From: Halorubrum depositum
Lineage (GTDB): Archaea > Halobacteriota > Halobacteria > Halobacteriales > Haloferacaceae
Direction of reading: 5' to 3'
NCBI RefSeq assembly: GCF_007671725.1
Contig: NZ_VCNM01000001.1
Span: forward strand, 62,001 to 126,000
Length of the DNA: 64,000 nucleotides
Made by a program: the position numbers and the translations under genes
In this document: positions 9,012 to 19,812 of the stretch, in pieces
How the letters are laid out: each line of letters opens with the position of its first letter
How positions within the stretch are numbered: the first letter of the stretch is position 1
The notes under the pieces: model-generated
What the model was told of the DNA's origin: nothing
Databases searched by the model: none
What the model saw: only the letters and a program-made list of their open reading frames with translations

Positions 9012-9035
9012 GCGCCGCCGCCGGCGCAGACCGAC

Positions 9036-10103
9036 TCAGTCGTCGGCCGTGAGCGGGCTCCGCGTGCTGCCGCCGTCGGAGAGCAGGCTGTCGAGGCCGA
9101 TCCCGAGCGATTCGTCGGTACGGGCGACGGATTCCTCGCGGGACGCGTCGGTCGCCAGCGCCCGGATCGCGTCGACGTTCTCCGGGACGACGTCGGCCTC
9201 CTGGTGGACGTTCTGGAACAGGTAGAGGTCCCGGCCCTGGACGCTAATCGACTCCTCCCAGACGCAGTTTTCCCAGAGGTCGCCGCGCGGGCGCCCGACG
9301 TCGGCGGCGTAGTCCTTCAGCGCGCCGGCGCCGTCGATCCCGGCGCGCTCGGGGATCAGGAACACGCGGCCCTCGCCGGCGAGGAGGTCCCTGACGGCGG
9401 CGGCGCTCGGCTCCTCCTCGAGCGTCACGTTGACGCTGTGGGTGTGCATCGCGGTTACGGGTGCCTTCAGCGCGGCCGTGTCGACGTCGACGTCCGGGAG
9501 GATCGTGTTCACGTCGGGACCGTGGTGGGAGGGGACCGTCCGCGGGTCGGGCACGACGTCGTTGATCGGCCCTCGGTCGGTCTCGCTCGGGTCGCCGCCG
9601 CGGCGGACGAGCGTCACGCGCGCCTTCTCGACGCCGTACGTCTCGTCGAGCGGCGCGAGGAGCCGGGAGAGCCCGGTGGTGTTACAGGAGACGACGCGGA
9701 GCGAGTCGGCGCCGCGAGCGGCGTCGTAGCTCCCCCGGGCGTTGAACGAGGCGTCGGCGACCCCGGCGTCCTCGCCGCCCTGGTAGATCGCGGACACGTC
9801 GTGGGCCTCGTACGTCGGTCCGTTTCGCTCGCCGATCCCGGAGGGACAGCAGTCGACGACGACGTCGATCTCGTCGAGCAGGTCCGCGAGGGTCCCCGAC
9901 ACGCCGAGGCCGGCGGCCTCGAACTCGTCGACTCGGTCGTCGATCGCGGCGTAGAGGTCGTACCCGTGTCGGACCGCGGCCTCGGCGCCGTAGTTCGGGC
10001 TCGTCTTCGTCACGCCGACGAGCTCCATGTCGGGCTGGGCCGCGACCGCGTCCGCGACCCGCTTGCCGATCGTGCCGTAGCCGTTGACGCCCACACGTAT
10101 CAT
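9036..10103 (-). CDS. gap: Type II glyceraldehyde-3-phosphate dehydrogenase
   Basis: About 355 residues beginning [20 protein letters not shown], the archaeal type II GAPDH N-terminus with the Rossmann GxGxxG-type motif. The catalytic cysteine is in [16 protein letters not shown] near residue 140. [12 protein letters not shown] and [12 protein letters not shown] are also family features. The enzyme interconverts glyceraldehyde-3-phosphate and 1,3-bisphosphoglycerate; in haloarchaea the type II enzyme serves mainly gluconeogenesis. The frame extends nine codons upstream, but [10 protein letters not shown] is the conserved start. The 178 bp to the next gene is AT-rich and holds divergent promoters. 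Confidence 0.92.
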   Translation of the reverse strand: MIRVGVNGYGTIGKRVADAVAAQPDMELVGVTKTSPNYGAEAAVRHGYDLYAAIDDRVDEFEAAGLGVSGTLADLLDEIDVVVDCCPSGIGERNGPTYEAHDVSAIYQGGEDAGVADASFNARGSYDAARGADSLRVVSCNTTGLSRLLAPLDETYGVEKARVTLVRRGGDPSETDRGPINDVVPDPRTVPSHHGPDVNTILPDVDVDTAALKAPVTAMHTHSVNVTLEEEPSAAAVRDLLAGEGRVFLIPERAGIDGAGALKDYAADVGRPRGDLWENCVWEESISVQGRDLYLFQNVHQEADVVPENVDAIRALATDASREESVARTDESLGIGLDSLLSDGGSTRSPLTADD

Positions 10104-10281
10104 ACCGAACCATCCCTCGCGTATCGGCATAATCTTTTCGAGGAATTTAGAAAGAAATTAACTACGGCGTGAGTAATCGGTCGGTTAATTCGCGTGACGA
10201 GAGCGTGTAACTGAATTTCAAAATAGAGTAAATAAGCGAAAATGCGACAGGCCTAACGCCCACGAGTACCGATCGTCGCGT

Positions 10282-11232
10282 ATGTCACCCTCCCTCTCCG
10301 AGGCGGCAGCCACCGCCGTGAACCAGTGTCTGAACGTCGCGCCCGACGAGTCGGTCGTGGTCGTCACGGACGACGAGCGCGAACCGGTCGGCGAGGCGCT
10401 GTACGTGGCCGCGGTCGCCGTAACCGACGACGCGACGGTCCTCCGATACCCGCCGGCCGAACAGCACGGGACCGAGCCGCCCGCGCCGGTGGCGGCCGCG
10501 ATGGCCGAGAGCGACGTGTTCCTCGCGCCGACGACGAAGAGCCTCAGCCACACCCGCGCTCGGGGGGCCGCCTGCGACGCCGGCGCCCGCGGCGCGACGC
10601 TCCCGGGAATCACCGAGGACGTGTTCGCCACCGGGCTCGACGCCGACTACGCCGCCATCGAGGCCGCGTGCGACGACGTGCTCGCGCAGGTCGCCGGCGC
10701 CGACGAGGTCCGCGTCACCTCGCCCGCGGGCACCGATATCGCGTTCGGGATCGGCGACCGCGAGTGGCTCTCCGACACCGGCATGGTGCGCGACCCCGGC
10801 GACTTCTCGAACCTGCCGGCCGGCGAGGTGTTCGTCGCGCCCGAGACCGCGACCGGGACGTTCGTCGTCGACGGGACGATGATGCCCCACGGGCTGCTCG
10901 ACGAGGACCAAGAGCTCACCTTCGAGGTCGAGGACGGACTGGTCACGAGCATCGACGACGACGCGATCCGCGCCGACGTCGAGGCGGCCGCGGAGTCGGT
11001 CGGCGACGCAGCGTACAACCTCGCCGAGCTCGGGATCGGGACCAACGTCGGCGTCGACGAGCTGGTCGGCTCCGTCCTCTTGGACGAGAAGGCGGGCGGC
11101 ACGGTCCACATCGCGATCGGCGACAACGCGGGCATCGGCGGGGAGACGGACGCCCCGATCCACCTCGACGGGATCCTCCGGAACCCGACCGTCTACGCCG
11201 ACGGCGAGGAAGTCGAACTGCCGACCGCGTAG
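10282..11232 (+). CDS. M29-like aminopeptidase
   Basis: A 316-residue protein (MSPSLSEAAATAVNQCLNVAPDESVVVVTDD) of the COG2309 aminopeptidase T-like group found in archaea. Recognisable parts are LGIGTNVGVDELVGSVLLDEKAGGTVHIAIGDN and the C-terminal HLDGILRNPTVYADG. In M29 enzymes these hold Glu, His and Asp metal ligands; here E in VLLDEKAGG, H in GTVHIAIG and H/D in IHLDGIL are the likely ligands. It should remove N-terminal residues from peptides. The metal-binding assignment is by analogy. The structured repeat copy 2 follows directly downstream. Confidence 0.78.
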   Translation: MSPSLSEAAATAVNQCLNVAPDESVVVVTDDEREPVGEALYVAAVAVTDDATVLRYPPAEQHGTEPPAPVAAAMAESDVFLAPTTKSLSHTRARGAACDAGARGATLPGITEDVFATGLDADYAAIEAACDDVLAQVAGADEVRVTSPAGTDIAFGIGDREWLSDTGMVRDPGDFSNLPAGEVFVAPETATGTFVVDGTMMPHGLLDEDQELTFEVEDGLVTSIDDDAIRADVEAAAESVGDAAYNLAELGIGTNVGVDELVGSVLLDEKAGGTVHIAIGDNAGIGGETDAPIHLDGILRNPTVYADGEEVELPTA

Positions 11233-11260
11233 GGGTAGTCGGGTCAGAGACAGTCGCTCA

Positions 11261-11442
11261 CTTATAAACCACTATGACGGTCGGCGCGTGCCTCCGAGGC
11301 CGCCTCGCGGCCGAGGAGCACGCGCGAGGGAAGCGGCGACCGAAGGGAGCCGCGAGGCTGGGGAGGCGTGAGGCTGCGGTGCTGTGCGGGGTGGACTCAA
11401 AGGGGCGGCCTCACGGCTGGGGCTTTGGAGGTATACACCATC
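11261..11442 (+). repeat. Structured intergenic repeat, copy 2 (candidate non-coding RNA)
   Basis: Second copy of the element at 5481-5685, in the same orientation. TTATAAA is at 11262-11268. Helix one pairs GCGCGTGC (11284-11291) with GCACGCGC (11318-11325). Its inner helix is CTCCGAGGCCGC opposite GCGGCCGAGGAG, a different sequence from copy 1 but again paired. Helix two pairs GTGAGGCTGC (11368-11377) with GCGGCCTCAC (11405-11414); the A-to-G change against copy 1 leaves a G-U pair. The loop bases ACTCAAAG and the downstream CTTTGGAG are unchanged. It follows the aminopeptidase gene. The rest of the gap to 11531 is AT-rich and contains a second TTTATAATC near 11513. Confidence 0.75.
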
Positions 11443-11531
11443 GATCCGCCACCAGCGGTTGCTAATAAGCGAACGGTTGAGTGTTTTTAAGCTACTACCG
11501 CGGCAGCAACCGTTTATAATCGATCGCGACA

Positions 11532-12449
11532 CTATTCAACGACCGCGAGCGCGACGCCCGCGACGTCCCGCACGCCGACCACCTGGTGTCGCCAGCCGTC
11601 GCCCGCGTCGACGCAGAGCGTCCCGGCCGCGGTGACGACCACGGAGATCCCGGGCCCGTAGCCGAGAGCGACCGCCGCCTCGTCGACCGGCAGGTCGGCG
11701 ATCCGCCACGTTTCGGCGTCCCATCCCGAAACTTCGCTCTCCGGCGCGTCGCCGGTGTGAAGTCGGAGATCGCCGTCGACCACCGCCATCGCGTGACCGT
11801 CGCCGTCGGCCGCGACCGCCTCGGCGGTCCCCTCCAGCGCCGTCATCCAGCCGTTACCGAGCCAGTAGAGCCCCGAGCCGGTCGCCGCGAGCGGCATCCC
11901 CGCGCCGGCGACGTCGCGGGCGTCGTCGAGGCCGACGGCGGTGAGACCGAGCTCTCCACCCGCGCCGTCGCTCCCGGTGACCTGATAAACCCCGTCGCCG
12001 GCGGCGACGAGGGGGCCGTCGATCGCGCGCGGCTCCGAGACGGTCCCGATCGAGGTCGCGGTCGGGTCGGAAGCCGCGCCGCCGATAGCGATCCGGTCGA
12101 TCCCGCCGTCCTCGCCGGCGAGGAGGAACGCGCCGTCGTGGACGCCGACCGCGACCACCGGGTCCGCGTCGGCCGCGATCGGATCGAACTCGGGGTCGTC
12201 ACCGACGGGCGCGACGCGCAGGCCGTCCGGGGTCGCGATCCCGACGAGGTCCGGGGCGTCGTCGCGGGGGAGGACGGCCACGTCGCGGGCCGGCTCGCGG
12301 GCGACCATGTCGAACGCGCCCACCTTGTCTGCCGACAGCGCCACCCGGACGACGCCGCTCCCGGTGGCGACGTACGCGTCGGTGCGGCCCGCCGTCCCGG
12401 CGTACACGCGCTTCTCCTCGATCGAGATGTCGTCCTCCGCGGGTGCCAT
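11532..12449 (-). CDS. HVO_0234-type beta-propeller protein
   Basis: About 305 residues from the ATG at 12449 (MAPAEDDISIEEKRVYAG); the longer frame adds 43 basic residues that I exclude. The sequence has repeating beta-blade units of the kind xxVxxGVHDGAFLLAGEDGGIDRIA, with several GVxxV/GLxxL turns, giving six or seven blades. It is soluble, acidic and without a signal peptide. I believe it belongs to the haloarchaeal HVO_0234-like propeller family, whose function is unknown. No catalytic motif is visible. Confidence 0.65.
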   Translation of the reverse strand: MAPAEDDISIEEKRVYAGTAGRTDAYVATGSGVVRVALSADKVGAFDMVAREPARDVAVLPRDDAPDLVGIATPDGLRVAPVGDDPEFDPIAADADPVVAVGVHDGAFLLAGEDGGIDRIAIGGAASDPTATSIGTVSEPRAIDGPLVAAGDGVYQVTGSDGAGGELGLTAVGLDDARDVAGAGMPLAATGSGLYWLGNGWMTALEGTAEAVAADGDGHAMAVVDGDLRLHTGDAPESEVSGWDAETWRIADLPVDEAAVALGYGPGISVVVTAAGTLCVDAGDGWRHQVVGVRDVAGVALAVVE

Positions 12450-12583
12450 CTGCGGAGGATTCGCGCGCGGGTCGCATAAGCCCCCCGAACGCTCGCCGCG
12501 CCGGGACCGATCGTCGTCCGAAACCCGACCAAGGGCCCGCCCGTTTCGACGCGCATTAGGTCGGCGGCCGCGTACCACGCCTC

Positions 12584-13567
12584 GTGCAATCGGTCGCCGC
12601 AGAGGTCGTCGCCCTGCTCGGCGAGGTCGCCCCGCGGCTCGCGCGGATCGCGGCGTTCATCGCGGTCGGCGTCTTCGCCGCCAACGTCGCGGTCGCGTTC
12701 GGGCTGATCCGGTACGTCGCCGGGCTGGCGGGGTGGCTCACCCGGCCCGCGAACCTCCCCGACGAGGTCGGCACCGCGATCCTCACGACCGCGGCGTCGA
12801 CGACGGCGGGCTACGCAACGCTCGCCGAATACCGCGAGTCCGGACTGCTCGACGACCGGGCGACGCTCGTCGCCGTCACCATCAACACGTTCTTCAGCTT
12901 CGTCCAGCACGTGTTCACCTTTTATATTCCCGTGTTGATCCCGATCCTGGGCGTCGAGACCGGCACCGTCTACGTCTCCGCGCGCGCCGGGATCGCCCTC
13001 GCGATCACGGTCACGGGCGTCCTCGCCGGCGGCGTCCTGCTCTCCGAGCGCAACGTGGACCGCGCCGCGCTCGCCGACGTGGACGCGAGCGGGCCCGAGG
13101 CCGACGACCGGACGAGCCGCGAGCGCGTCCGCGAGGCCGGCGAGAAGTCGTGGTCGACCCTCCGCCGGATCGTCCCGCGGCTCGCGGTCGTCTACACCCT
13201 CGTGATCGCGTTCGTCACCTACTACGACGTCGAGGCCCTGACGAGCGTCGCCGAGCCGATCACGGGCCTCCTCGGGCTGCCCGGCGCCGCAGTCCCCGTC
13301 ATCGCCGTCTACACGCTCGACACGACGGCCGGGGCCGTGACGCTCGCCGGGACCGAGGCGGGCGTGTTCACCACCCGGACCGCCGTCGCGAGCCTGCTCA
13401 TCGGCGGCATCCTCTCGTTCGCCGTCTCCACCTTCCGTCGCTCGATCCCCTTCCAGTACGGGATCTGGGGCGCCGAGTTCGGCACGAAGGTGATCGCGGT
13501 CAACACCGCCCTGAAGCTCGTCTTCATCTCGGCGACGGTCGCGCTGCTGCTCGCGCCGGTGTGGTGA
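12584..13567 (+). CDS. Nucleoside-recognition (Gate) domain membrane protein
   Basis: A 327-residue membrane protein starting at GTG (VQSVAAEVVALLGEVAPRL). Two Gate-type halves are visible: residues 20-150, with LPDEVGTAILTTAASTTAGYATLAEY and INTFFSFVQHVFTFYIPVLIPILG, and residues 200-327, with AVYTLDTTAGAVTLAGTEAGVFTTR. The charged linker is residues 150-195. Families with this domain include spore maturation proteins and concentrative nucleoside transporters. The substrate in haloarchaea is not known. It is divergent from the propeller gene with 134 bp between starts. Confidence 0.8.
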   Translation: MQSVAAEVVALLGEVAPRLARIAAFIAVGVFAANVAVAFGLIRYVAGLAGWLTRPANLPDEVGTAILTTAASTTAGYATLAEYRESGLLDDRATLVAVTINTFFSFVQHVFTFYIPVLIPILGVETGTVYVSARAGIALAITVTGVLAGGVLLSERNVDRAALADVDASGPEADDRTSRERVREAGEKSWSTLRRIVPRLAVVYTLVIAFVTYYDVEALTSVAEPITGLLGLPGAAVPVIAVYTLDTTAGAVTLAGTEAGVFTTRTAVASLLIGGILSFAVSTFRRSIPFQYGIWGAEFGTKVIAVNTALKLVFISATVALLLAPVW

Positions 13568-13622
13568 CGCCTCTCGGGGCCTGGAAGACCAAAAAACACC
13601 GCCGCGAATCGGTCGGACCGCG

Positions 13623-15797
<2,175 letters not shown>

Positions 15798-15803
15798 TCA
15801 CCT

Positions 15804-15838
15804 CGAATAAAAAGGTGTTCACTTTGGAGAGAAACACC
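15804..15838 (-). promoter_or_regulatory. katG promoter with inverted repeat
   Basis: Reading towards katG, an inverted repeat GGTGTT (15814-15819) / AACACC (15833-15838) with a 13-base spacer abuts the TATA-like TTTTTATTCG (15804-15813). The start codon is 28 bases further on. A site touching the TATA/BRE position would suit a repressor. The identity of the regulator is unknown. Confidence 0.45.
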
Positions 15839-15978
15839 CGGTGAAAACAACCTGTATTTTGAGATTATGAAGATTCGTTTCGAATCTCCGAAAAAGGTAC
15901 GACTTCGTTACACGTGCTCGGTTCACGCCGTCGGATGCGCTCGGTTCGCACCGTTACATTCGCTCGGCTCGCGCGAGG

Positions 15979-17154
15979 CTACGTCGACGACGACCGTCCG
16001 TCCGTCTCGGGTTCGGAACCCACGAGCACCCGCGCGACCGCTCGTCCCGTCCCCGCGAAGGTCAGCGCCCAGACGGTCAGCGCGAACCACCCCCAGTACG
16101 CGGGGACGACGGAGAGGAGTTCGAACGTCCCGATGCCGGCGAGGTTCAGCGTGCTGGCGGTGTACATCCCCATCGGAAACACTCGCCCCCACGCCGTCGG
16201 CGCGTAGGCGTGCAGGCGGTCGCCGAACGCCAGTCGCGACCACGGCAGGACCGCGACCCACGCGGGAGGGCGGCCGTCGATCCCGTCGGCGAGGAACGCC
16301 CACGCGTCGAGGACGAGCAGCAGCGGGATCCACCACGAGGCGATCGCCCACGCGAGGAACGTGGCGCCGACGACGACGGGGACGTACGGCTCCCAGCCGG
16401 GAACCGTCCCCAGGCGCGGACCGAGCGTCGCCCCCGCCAGCGTCGTGATGGCCGCCGCGCCCATCGTGATCCAGTACGGTCCGGTCCAGTCGTCGGGCCG
16501 GACTGGGCCGTCGAGGAGCCGATAGGCGACGACGGTGACGACGACGAAGTAGAGGACGTACCCCGACCCGAAGTAGCTCATGCTCAACAGGACGAGCGCG
16601 TTCGCGCTCTCGGTTAGCGGTTCGGCCAGCAGTCCGCCGAGGACGGCGAGCGACTGCATGCAGACGATAACCAACAGGAAGGCGCCGTCGATCCGCTCGC
16701 TCACGGCCGCCTTTTCGGCGCCGACGATCTCGGTCGCGAACAGGTAGTAGAGGAGCGCTGGCGTGGCGACGACCGCGACTCCCCAGAGCGCGGCGGCGAC
16801 GTGAACCGCGTCGAAGAAGAGCAGTAAGACCGTCCCGACGGTGTTCGTCGCGACCGCGAACGTCAGCGACCCCCAGTGTCGCTGTCGGTCCCGGAGGTCG
16901 GCGAGCATCCGCCTCGGAAACGAGACGGTTCGGACCGCGAACAGACCGATCAGCAGCGCGTAACAGGCCGCGGAGAGGACCGCGAGCGGTCGGGCGACCG
17001 CGGAGACGCCGAGCTCCCGGAACGCGATCGAGACGATCGCGGTCGACATGACGAGCCCGAAGTACGCCGGGTCGAGCTCTCGGAGCGCGGCGCCGAGGCG
17101 TTCCGACATCGTCGACTCGGCGGGCGTCTCGTCGGTTCGAGGTGACTCGGTCAT
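15979..17154 (-). CDS. TDT-family (TehA/SLAC1-type) transporter
   Basis: A 391-residue membrane protein (MTESPRTDETPAESTMSERL) with ten hydrophobic helices. Motifs such as LDPAYFGLVMSTAIVSIAF at the start, FGSGYVLYFVVVTVVAYRLL, and WGRVFPMGMYTASTLNLA near residue 320 fit the tellurite-resistance/dicarboxylate transporter (TDT) family, which includes malate and sulfite carriers and the SLAC1 anion channel. The substrate cannot be read from the sequence. It lies 122 bp upstream of the nirK stop on the same strand, so an anion role (nitrite, sulfite) is possible but not shown. A second in-frame ATG is at residue 16. Confidence 0.85.
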   Translation of the reverse strand: MTESPRTDETPAESTMSERLGAALRELDPAYFGLVMSTAIVSIAFRELGVSAVARPLAVLSAACYALLIGLFAVRTVSFPRRMLADLRDRQRHWGSLTFAVATNTVGTVLLLFFDAVHVAAALWGVAVVATPALLYYLFATEIVGAEKAAVSERIDGAFLLVIVCMQSLAVLGGLLAEPLTESANALVLLSMSYFGSGYVLYFVVVTVVAYRLLDGPVRPDDWTGPYWITMGAAAITTLAGATLGPRLGTVPGWEPYVPVVVGATFLAWAIASWWIPLLLVLDAWAFLADGIDGRPPAWVAVLPWSRLAFGDRLHAYAPTAWGRVFPMGMYTASTLNLAGIGTFELLSVVPAYWGWFALTVWALTFAGTGRAVARVLVGSEPETDGRSSST

Positions 17155-17276
17155 CGGTGGTACTCGCGGGCGGGCCGTTCGCCGACCCGATCGTCCCCCG
17201 CTGGTCGCGCCGCGGGTAAGTGAGTACCGCTATCGGGCGGTTCGCCGCGGGGGGTTCCCGAGGCGGACCGAACGGC

Positions 17277-18374
17277 TCACGCGTCGGATCCGGGGTCGTA
17301 CACGTCTGGGTTCGGCTCGCCTTCGACGTCCACGACCGCGAGCGCACCGCGCCGGCCGGCGCGCGAGAGCGCGTGGTCGACGATCTTGATCGGCCCCGGA
17401 ACCACGAGGTCCATCTCCCCGACCGTCGCCGTACCCGGCGCGACCGGCGTGGTCTCGACGTAGCGCGCGGGCGGCGAGACGAGGTCGCCGTCGCGGTACA
17501 GCCGCGACCAGACGTTGCCGATCGGGTGCCACGAGCTGGACTGGTTCGGTCCGCCGTTGACGAAGAACACCCGGACGGTCTCGCCGACCGCGGCGCCGAT
17601 CGCGCCGCGACGGTCCTTCGTGAAGCCGTGGTCTTCGCCGTTGAAGACGACGTACGTCGGCTCCTCGTCGACCATCGCGCCCTGGTCGAACGCGTGGTGG
17701 CCCTTCTCGCCGAGGTCGCCGGTCGTGTACAGCTCGTGCTGTCCGAGGTAGATTTCGCGATCCACCGCCGGCAGTCCCGCCTCGGGCTCGACGAGGATCG
17801 CGCCGAACATCCCGGAGCTGACGTGGTGGTCCATCGCCGGCACCGCGCAGTGGTAGGTGAACAGCCCGGGGAACTCGGCGCGGAAGCTCAGTTCCGCGGC
17901 GTCGTCGCCGGGCACGAGCGTCGTGTCGACGGCGCCGCCGCCGGGGCCGTAGACGGCGTGGAAGTCGACGTTGTGGATGTCGCTGTTGTCGTCGGCCGGC
18001 ACCTCGAACCGGAGGTTCACGGTGTCGCCCCGCCGGACGCGGATCATCGGTCCGGGGACCTGTCCCTCGAACGTCATGTACTTGAACGTCACGCCGGGCT
18101 CGATCTCCGCGACGAGCTCCTTCGTGCGAAGGGTGACGTCGTGCTCGCGGGGCTCGTCCCAGTCGACGGGGGCCGGCACGTCGGTCGGGTCCGCCGCGAT
18201 CCGGTCGACGTCGACGTCGCGTGCGGGGTCGAGTTCGGGGGCCTCGTCCGGGCTCGTCCCGGCGTTGGACGCGGGCTCCGCGTTCACCGGCGCGCCGATA
18301 CACCCGGCGAAGGCACCGACCGCTCCCGCGCCGATCGCCTGCACCGCCCGCCGCCTGCTGAGGTTCTGTGTCAT
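17277..18374 (-). CDS. nirK: Copper-containing nitrite reductase
   Basis: A 365-residue exported two-cupredoxin protein. The N-terminus SRRRAVQAIGAGAVGAFAGCIG has twin arginines and a lipobox-like AGC, so Tat export and lipid anchoring are likely. Copper ligands are visible: HNVDFHAVYG (type 1 His and catalytic Asp/type 2 His) near residues 135-145, and YHCAVPAMDHHVSSGM (Cys, His and Met of type 1 copper with a type 2 His) near residues 175-190. WHPIGNVW near residue 290 gives a further type 2 ligand. NirK reduces nitrite to NO outside the membrane. A short leader and a TATA at about 18405-18417 are seen. Confidence 0.93.
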   Translation of the reverse strand: MTQNLSRRRAVQAIGAGAVGAFAGCIGAPVNAEPASNAGTSPDEAPELDPARDVDVDRIAADPTDVPAPVDWDEPREHDVTLRTKELVAEIEPGVTFKYMTFEGQVPGPMIRVRRGDTVNLRFEVPADDNSDIHNVDFHAVYGPGGGAVDTTLVPGDDAAELSFRAEFPGLFTYHCAVPAMDHHVSSGMFGAILVEPEAGLPAVDREIYLGQHELYTTGDLGEKGHHAFDQGAMVDEEPTYVVFNGEDHGFTKDRRGAIGAAVGETVRVFFVNGGPNQSSSWHPIGNVWSRLYRDGDLVSPPARYVETTPVAPGTATVGEMDLVVPGPIKIVDHALSRAGRRGALAVVDVEGEPNPDVYDPGSDA

Positions 18375-18383
18375 CGTCTTTCT

Positions 18384-18460
18384 CCGTTCGAACGGACGCG
18401 ACGTCGCATCATATATCGTATATACTGTTCTATAATACCGGGGCGAACACCGCAGTTCTC
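18384..18460 (-). promoter_or_regulatory. nirK promoter region
   Basis: On the minus strand the TATA-like CGATATATGATG (18405-18417) and a second TATATAC stand 30-60 bases before the nirK ATG. A perfect palindrome CCGTTCGAACGG lies at 18384-18395 in the leader. Upstream, CGAAC and GTTCT occur with a six-base spacer near 18443-18458. This is only a weak match to the CGAAC-2-GTTC repeats found at 19058, 19761 and 19813. Confidence 0.45.
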
Positions 18461-18538
18461 CCCCATATACTGGTGTTTAAATACTGTATTCGACGTGAGG
18501 TGACGGCCGAGTGCGGCGGTCGATCCCCGCGGCGATCC

Positions 18539-18934
18539 TCACTCCCGTCCGTCCCGCGGGTCGAACTCGCCGCGTCGGATCCCCTCCCGGACCGGATCGT
18601 GTTCCGCGTCGGTCGGGGGCGGCGCGGTGACGAGAACCGCTTCGAGGCGCTCGCCCTCGTCCGCCTTCACGCCGCGCTCGGTCCCCGCCTCGACGACGAC
18701 CACGTCGCCGGGGGCGACGGCGTGGTCAGTGTCACCTTCACGGACCGTTCCCGTGCCGGACTGGACCGTGACGACCACGTCGCTCTCGGGGGCGTGGACC
18801 GGGATGAACTGCCCCGGCTCGAAGTAGCCGCAGACGACCTTCGCTCGGTCGCTCCGGAACACGCCGCTCGTCGAGAAGCGCTCCTCGTCGTACGTTCGCT
18901 CCGCGTCGAGGCTCGTCGCCGGCACGTCACTCAC
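18539..18934 (-). CDS. Cupin-domain protein
   Basis: A 131-residue single cupin (MSDVPATSLDAERTYDEERF). Motif one, FEPGQFIPVHAPESD, keeps one histidine, and motif two is HAVAPGDVVVVEAGTERGV. The first His-x-His pair of enzymatic cupins is reduced, so metal binding is uncertain. The position upstream of nirK on the same strand, with 164 bp between, and the frequent pairing of such cupins with haloarchaeal denitrification genes suggest a role in sensing or repair there. Function unproven. Confidence 0.8.
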   Translation of the reverse strand: MSDVPATSLDAERTYDEERFSTSGVFRSDRAKVVCGYFEPGQFIPVHAPESDVVVTVQSGTGTVREGDTDHAVAPGDVVVVEAGTERGVKADEGERLEAVLVTAPPPTDAEHDPVREGIRRGEFDPRDGRE

Positions 18935-19057
18935 CCCGGCGGTGCGGGCCGCGTCGCCCGTCCGAGCGGCGGTTTCTGTCCGTGCGCCTTCCGATCGACG
19001 GCGTCATCGAGCGTGTCACGTCCGGATCTTCGGGCCCGTGCGGGGAGTGGCTGTACC

Positions 19058-19069
19058 CGAACGTGTTCG
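19058..19069 (+). promoter_or_regulatory. Operator-like inverted repeat before the DUF2249 gene
   Basis: CGAACGTGTTCG, an inverted repeat of CGAAC with a two-base spacer, ends 40 bases before the DUF2249 start codon. The identical 12-mer recurs at 19761-19772 and a near copy at 19813-19823, each 38-41 bases from a start codon of the same nitrogen-oxide block. A regulator site just upstream of the core promoter is the likely meaning. Confidence 0.65.
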
Positions 19070-19109
19070 TCTCAAGGCGGATGCGGACGCGCACGCAACG
19101 GTCGACCGC

Positions 19110-19343
19110 ATGCCGAGACTAGACGTGCGCGACATTCCGCCGGTGAACAGGCACGACCGGATCCACGACGAGTTCGACGGGATGGAGCCCGGCGAGACGC
19201 TCACCATCGTCAACGACCACGAACCGAAGCCGCTGTACTACGAGATGGCCGCCGAGGTGCCCGCCTTCGACGAGGAGGGGTACGAGGTCCGGCAGGACGC
19301 GCCCGACGAGTTCGTCGCCGAGTTCCCGAAGGTCGAGACGTAG
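19110..19343 (+). CDS. DUF2249 domain protein
   Basis: A 77-residue protein starting MPRLDVRDIPPVNRHDRIHDEF; the longer frame upstream crosses the operator and is excluded. It matches DUF2249 throughout: LDVRDIPPxxRH at the start, FDGMEPGETLTIVNDHEPKPLYYEM in the middle, and EVRQDAPDEFVAEF near the end. This SirA-like fold domain is common beside nitrite and NO reduction genes in haloarchaea, consistent with its position between nirK and a truncated haemoglobin. Its biochemical role is not established. Confidence 0.85.
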   Translation: MPRLDVRDIPPVNRHDRIHDEFDGMEPGETLTIVNDHEPKPLYYEMAAEVPAFDEEGYEVRQDAPDEFVAEFPKVET

Positions 19344-19357
19344 GCGCCGGGTCGCGG

Positions 19358-19723
19358 CTACTCGCGCTCGACGTCGAACAACCGCGCGACGGCCCGAACG
19401 GTCGCCGGCTCGTCCCGTGCGGGTCGCTCCAAGGCCGACTCGGGAGCGGCCGTCAGCCCCCTGGCTATCGCCGTTCCGAGGAGACGGACCGTCTCGCGCT
19501 GCTCGTCCGTGAGACCGCCGCGCGCCTCGAGCGACGAGATCGCCTCCCCGACCTCGCGGCGCTCGATCCGCTCCGCTCGGTCCCGTATCCGCCGCCGGAC
19601 GCGGTCCGGATCGGGAGCTCCGTCATCGGCCGATCCGTTGTCGGCCCCTCCGTCTCCGCTCGATTCGTCGCCGGGCTCGCGAACGGCCGGTCGTCGTCGC
19701 GCGTCGAGCCGTTCGTGTCTCAT
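19358..19723 (-). CDS. Small protein resembling the glutamyl-tRNA reductase dimerisation domain
   Basis: A 121-residue acidic protein (MRHERLDARRRPAVREPGDES). A low-complexity acidic-glycine linker is followed by helices IRDRAERIERREVGEAISSLEARGG and VRLLGTAIARGLTAAPESALERPA. That pattern resembles the C-terminal dimerisation domain of HemA, without its catalytic and NADPH domains. The resemblance is from memory and moderate. A CGAACGTGTTCG repeat lies 38 bases upstream, which places it in the same regulon as the DUF2249 and haemoglobin genes. A role tied to haem supply for denitrification is speculation. Confidence 0.6.
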   Translation of the reverse strand: MRHERLDARRRPAVREPGDESSGDGGADNGSADDGAPDPDRVRRRIRDRAERIERREVGEAISSLEARGGLTDEQRETVRLLGTAIARGLTAAPESALERPARDEPATVRAVARLFDVERE

Positions 19724-19760
19724 ATCGGATCGCCGGCCGCCACGCGGGTCAGCGTTCACC

Positions 19761-19772
19761 CGAACGTGTTCG
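19761..19772 (-). promoter_or_regulatory. Operator-like inverted repeat before the HemA-like gene
   Basis: CGAACGTGTTCG, identical to the site at 19058-19069, lies 38 bases upstream of the start codon at 19723. It sits in the divergent intergenic region shared with the truncated haemoglobin gene. Confidence 0.65.
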
Positions 19773-19812
19773 CCACGAGCCTCCGGTCCCCGCGAGTCGC
19801 GAACGACGTCCC

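Noticed and set aside
11274-11465. Short ORFs over the structured repeat (with [12 protein letters not shown]-type peptides)
   Set aside because: The same peptide appears in the other copy only because the DNA repeat is shared; reading frame and codon bias do not support a protein, while base pairing is conserved.
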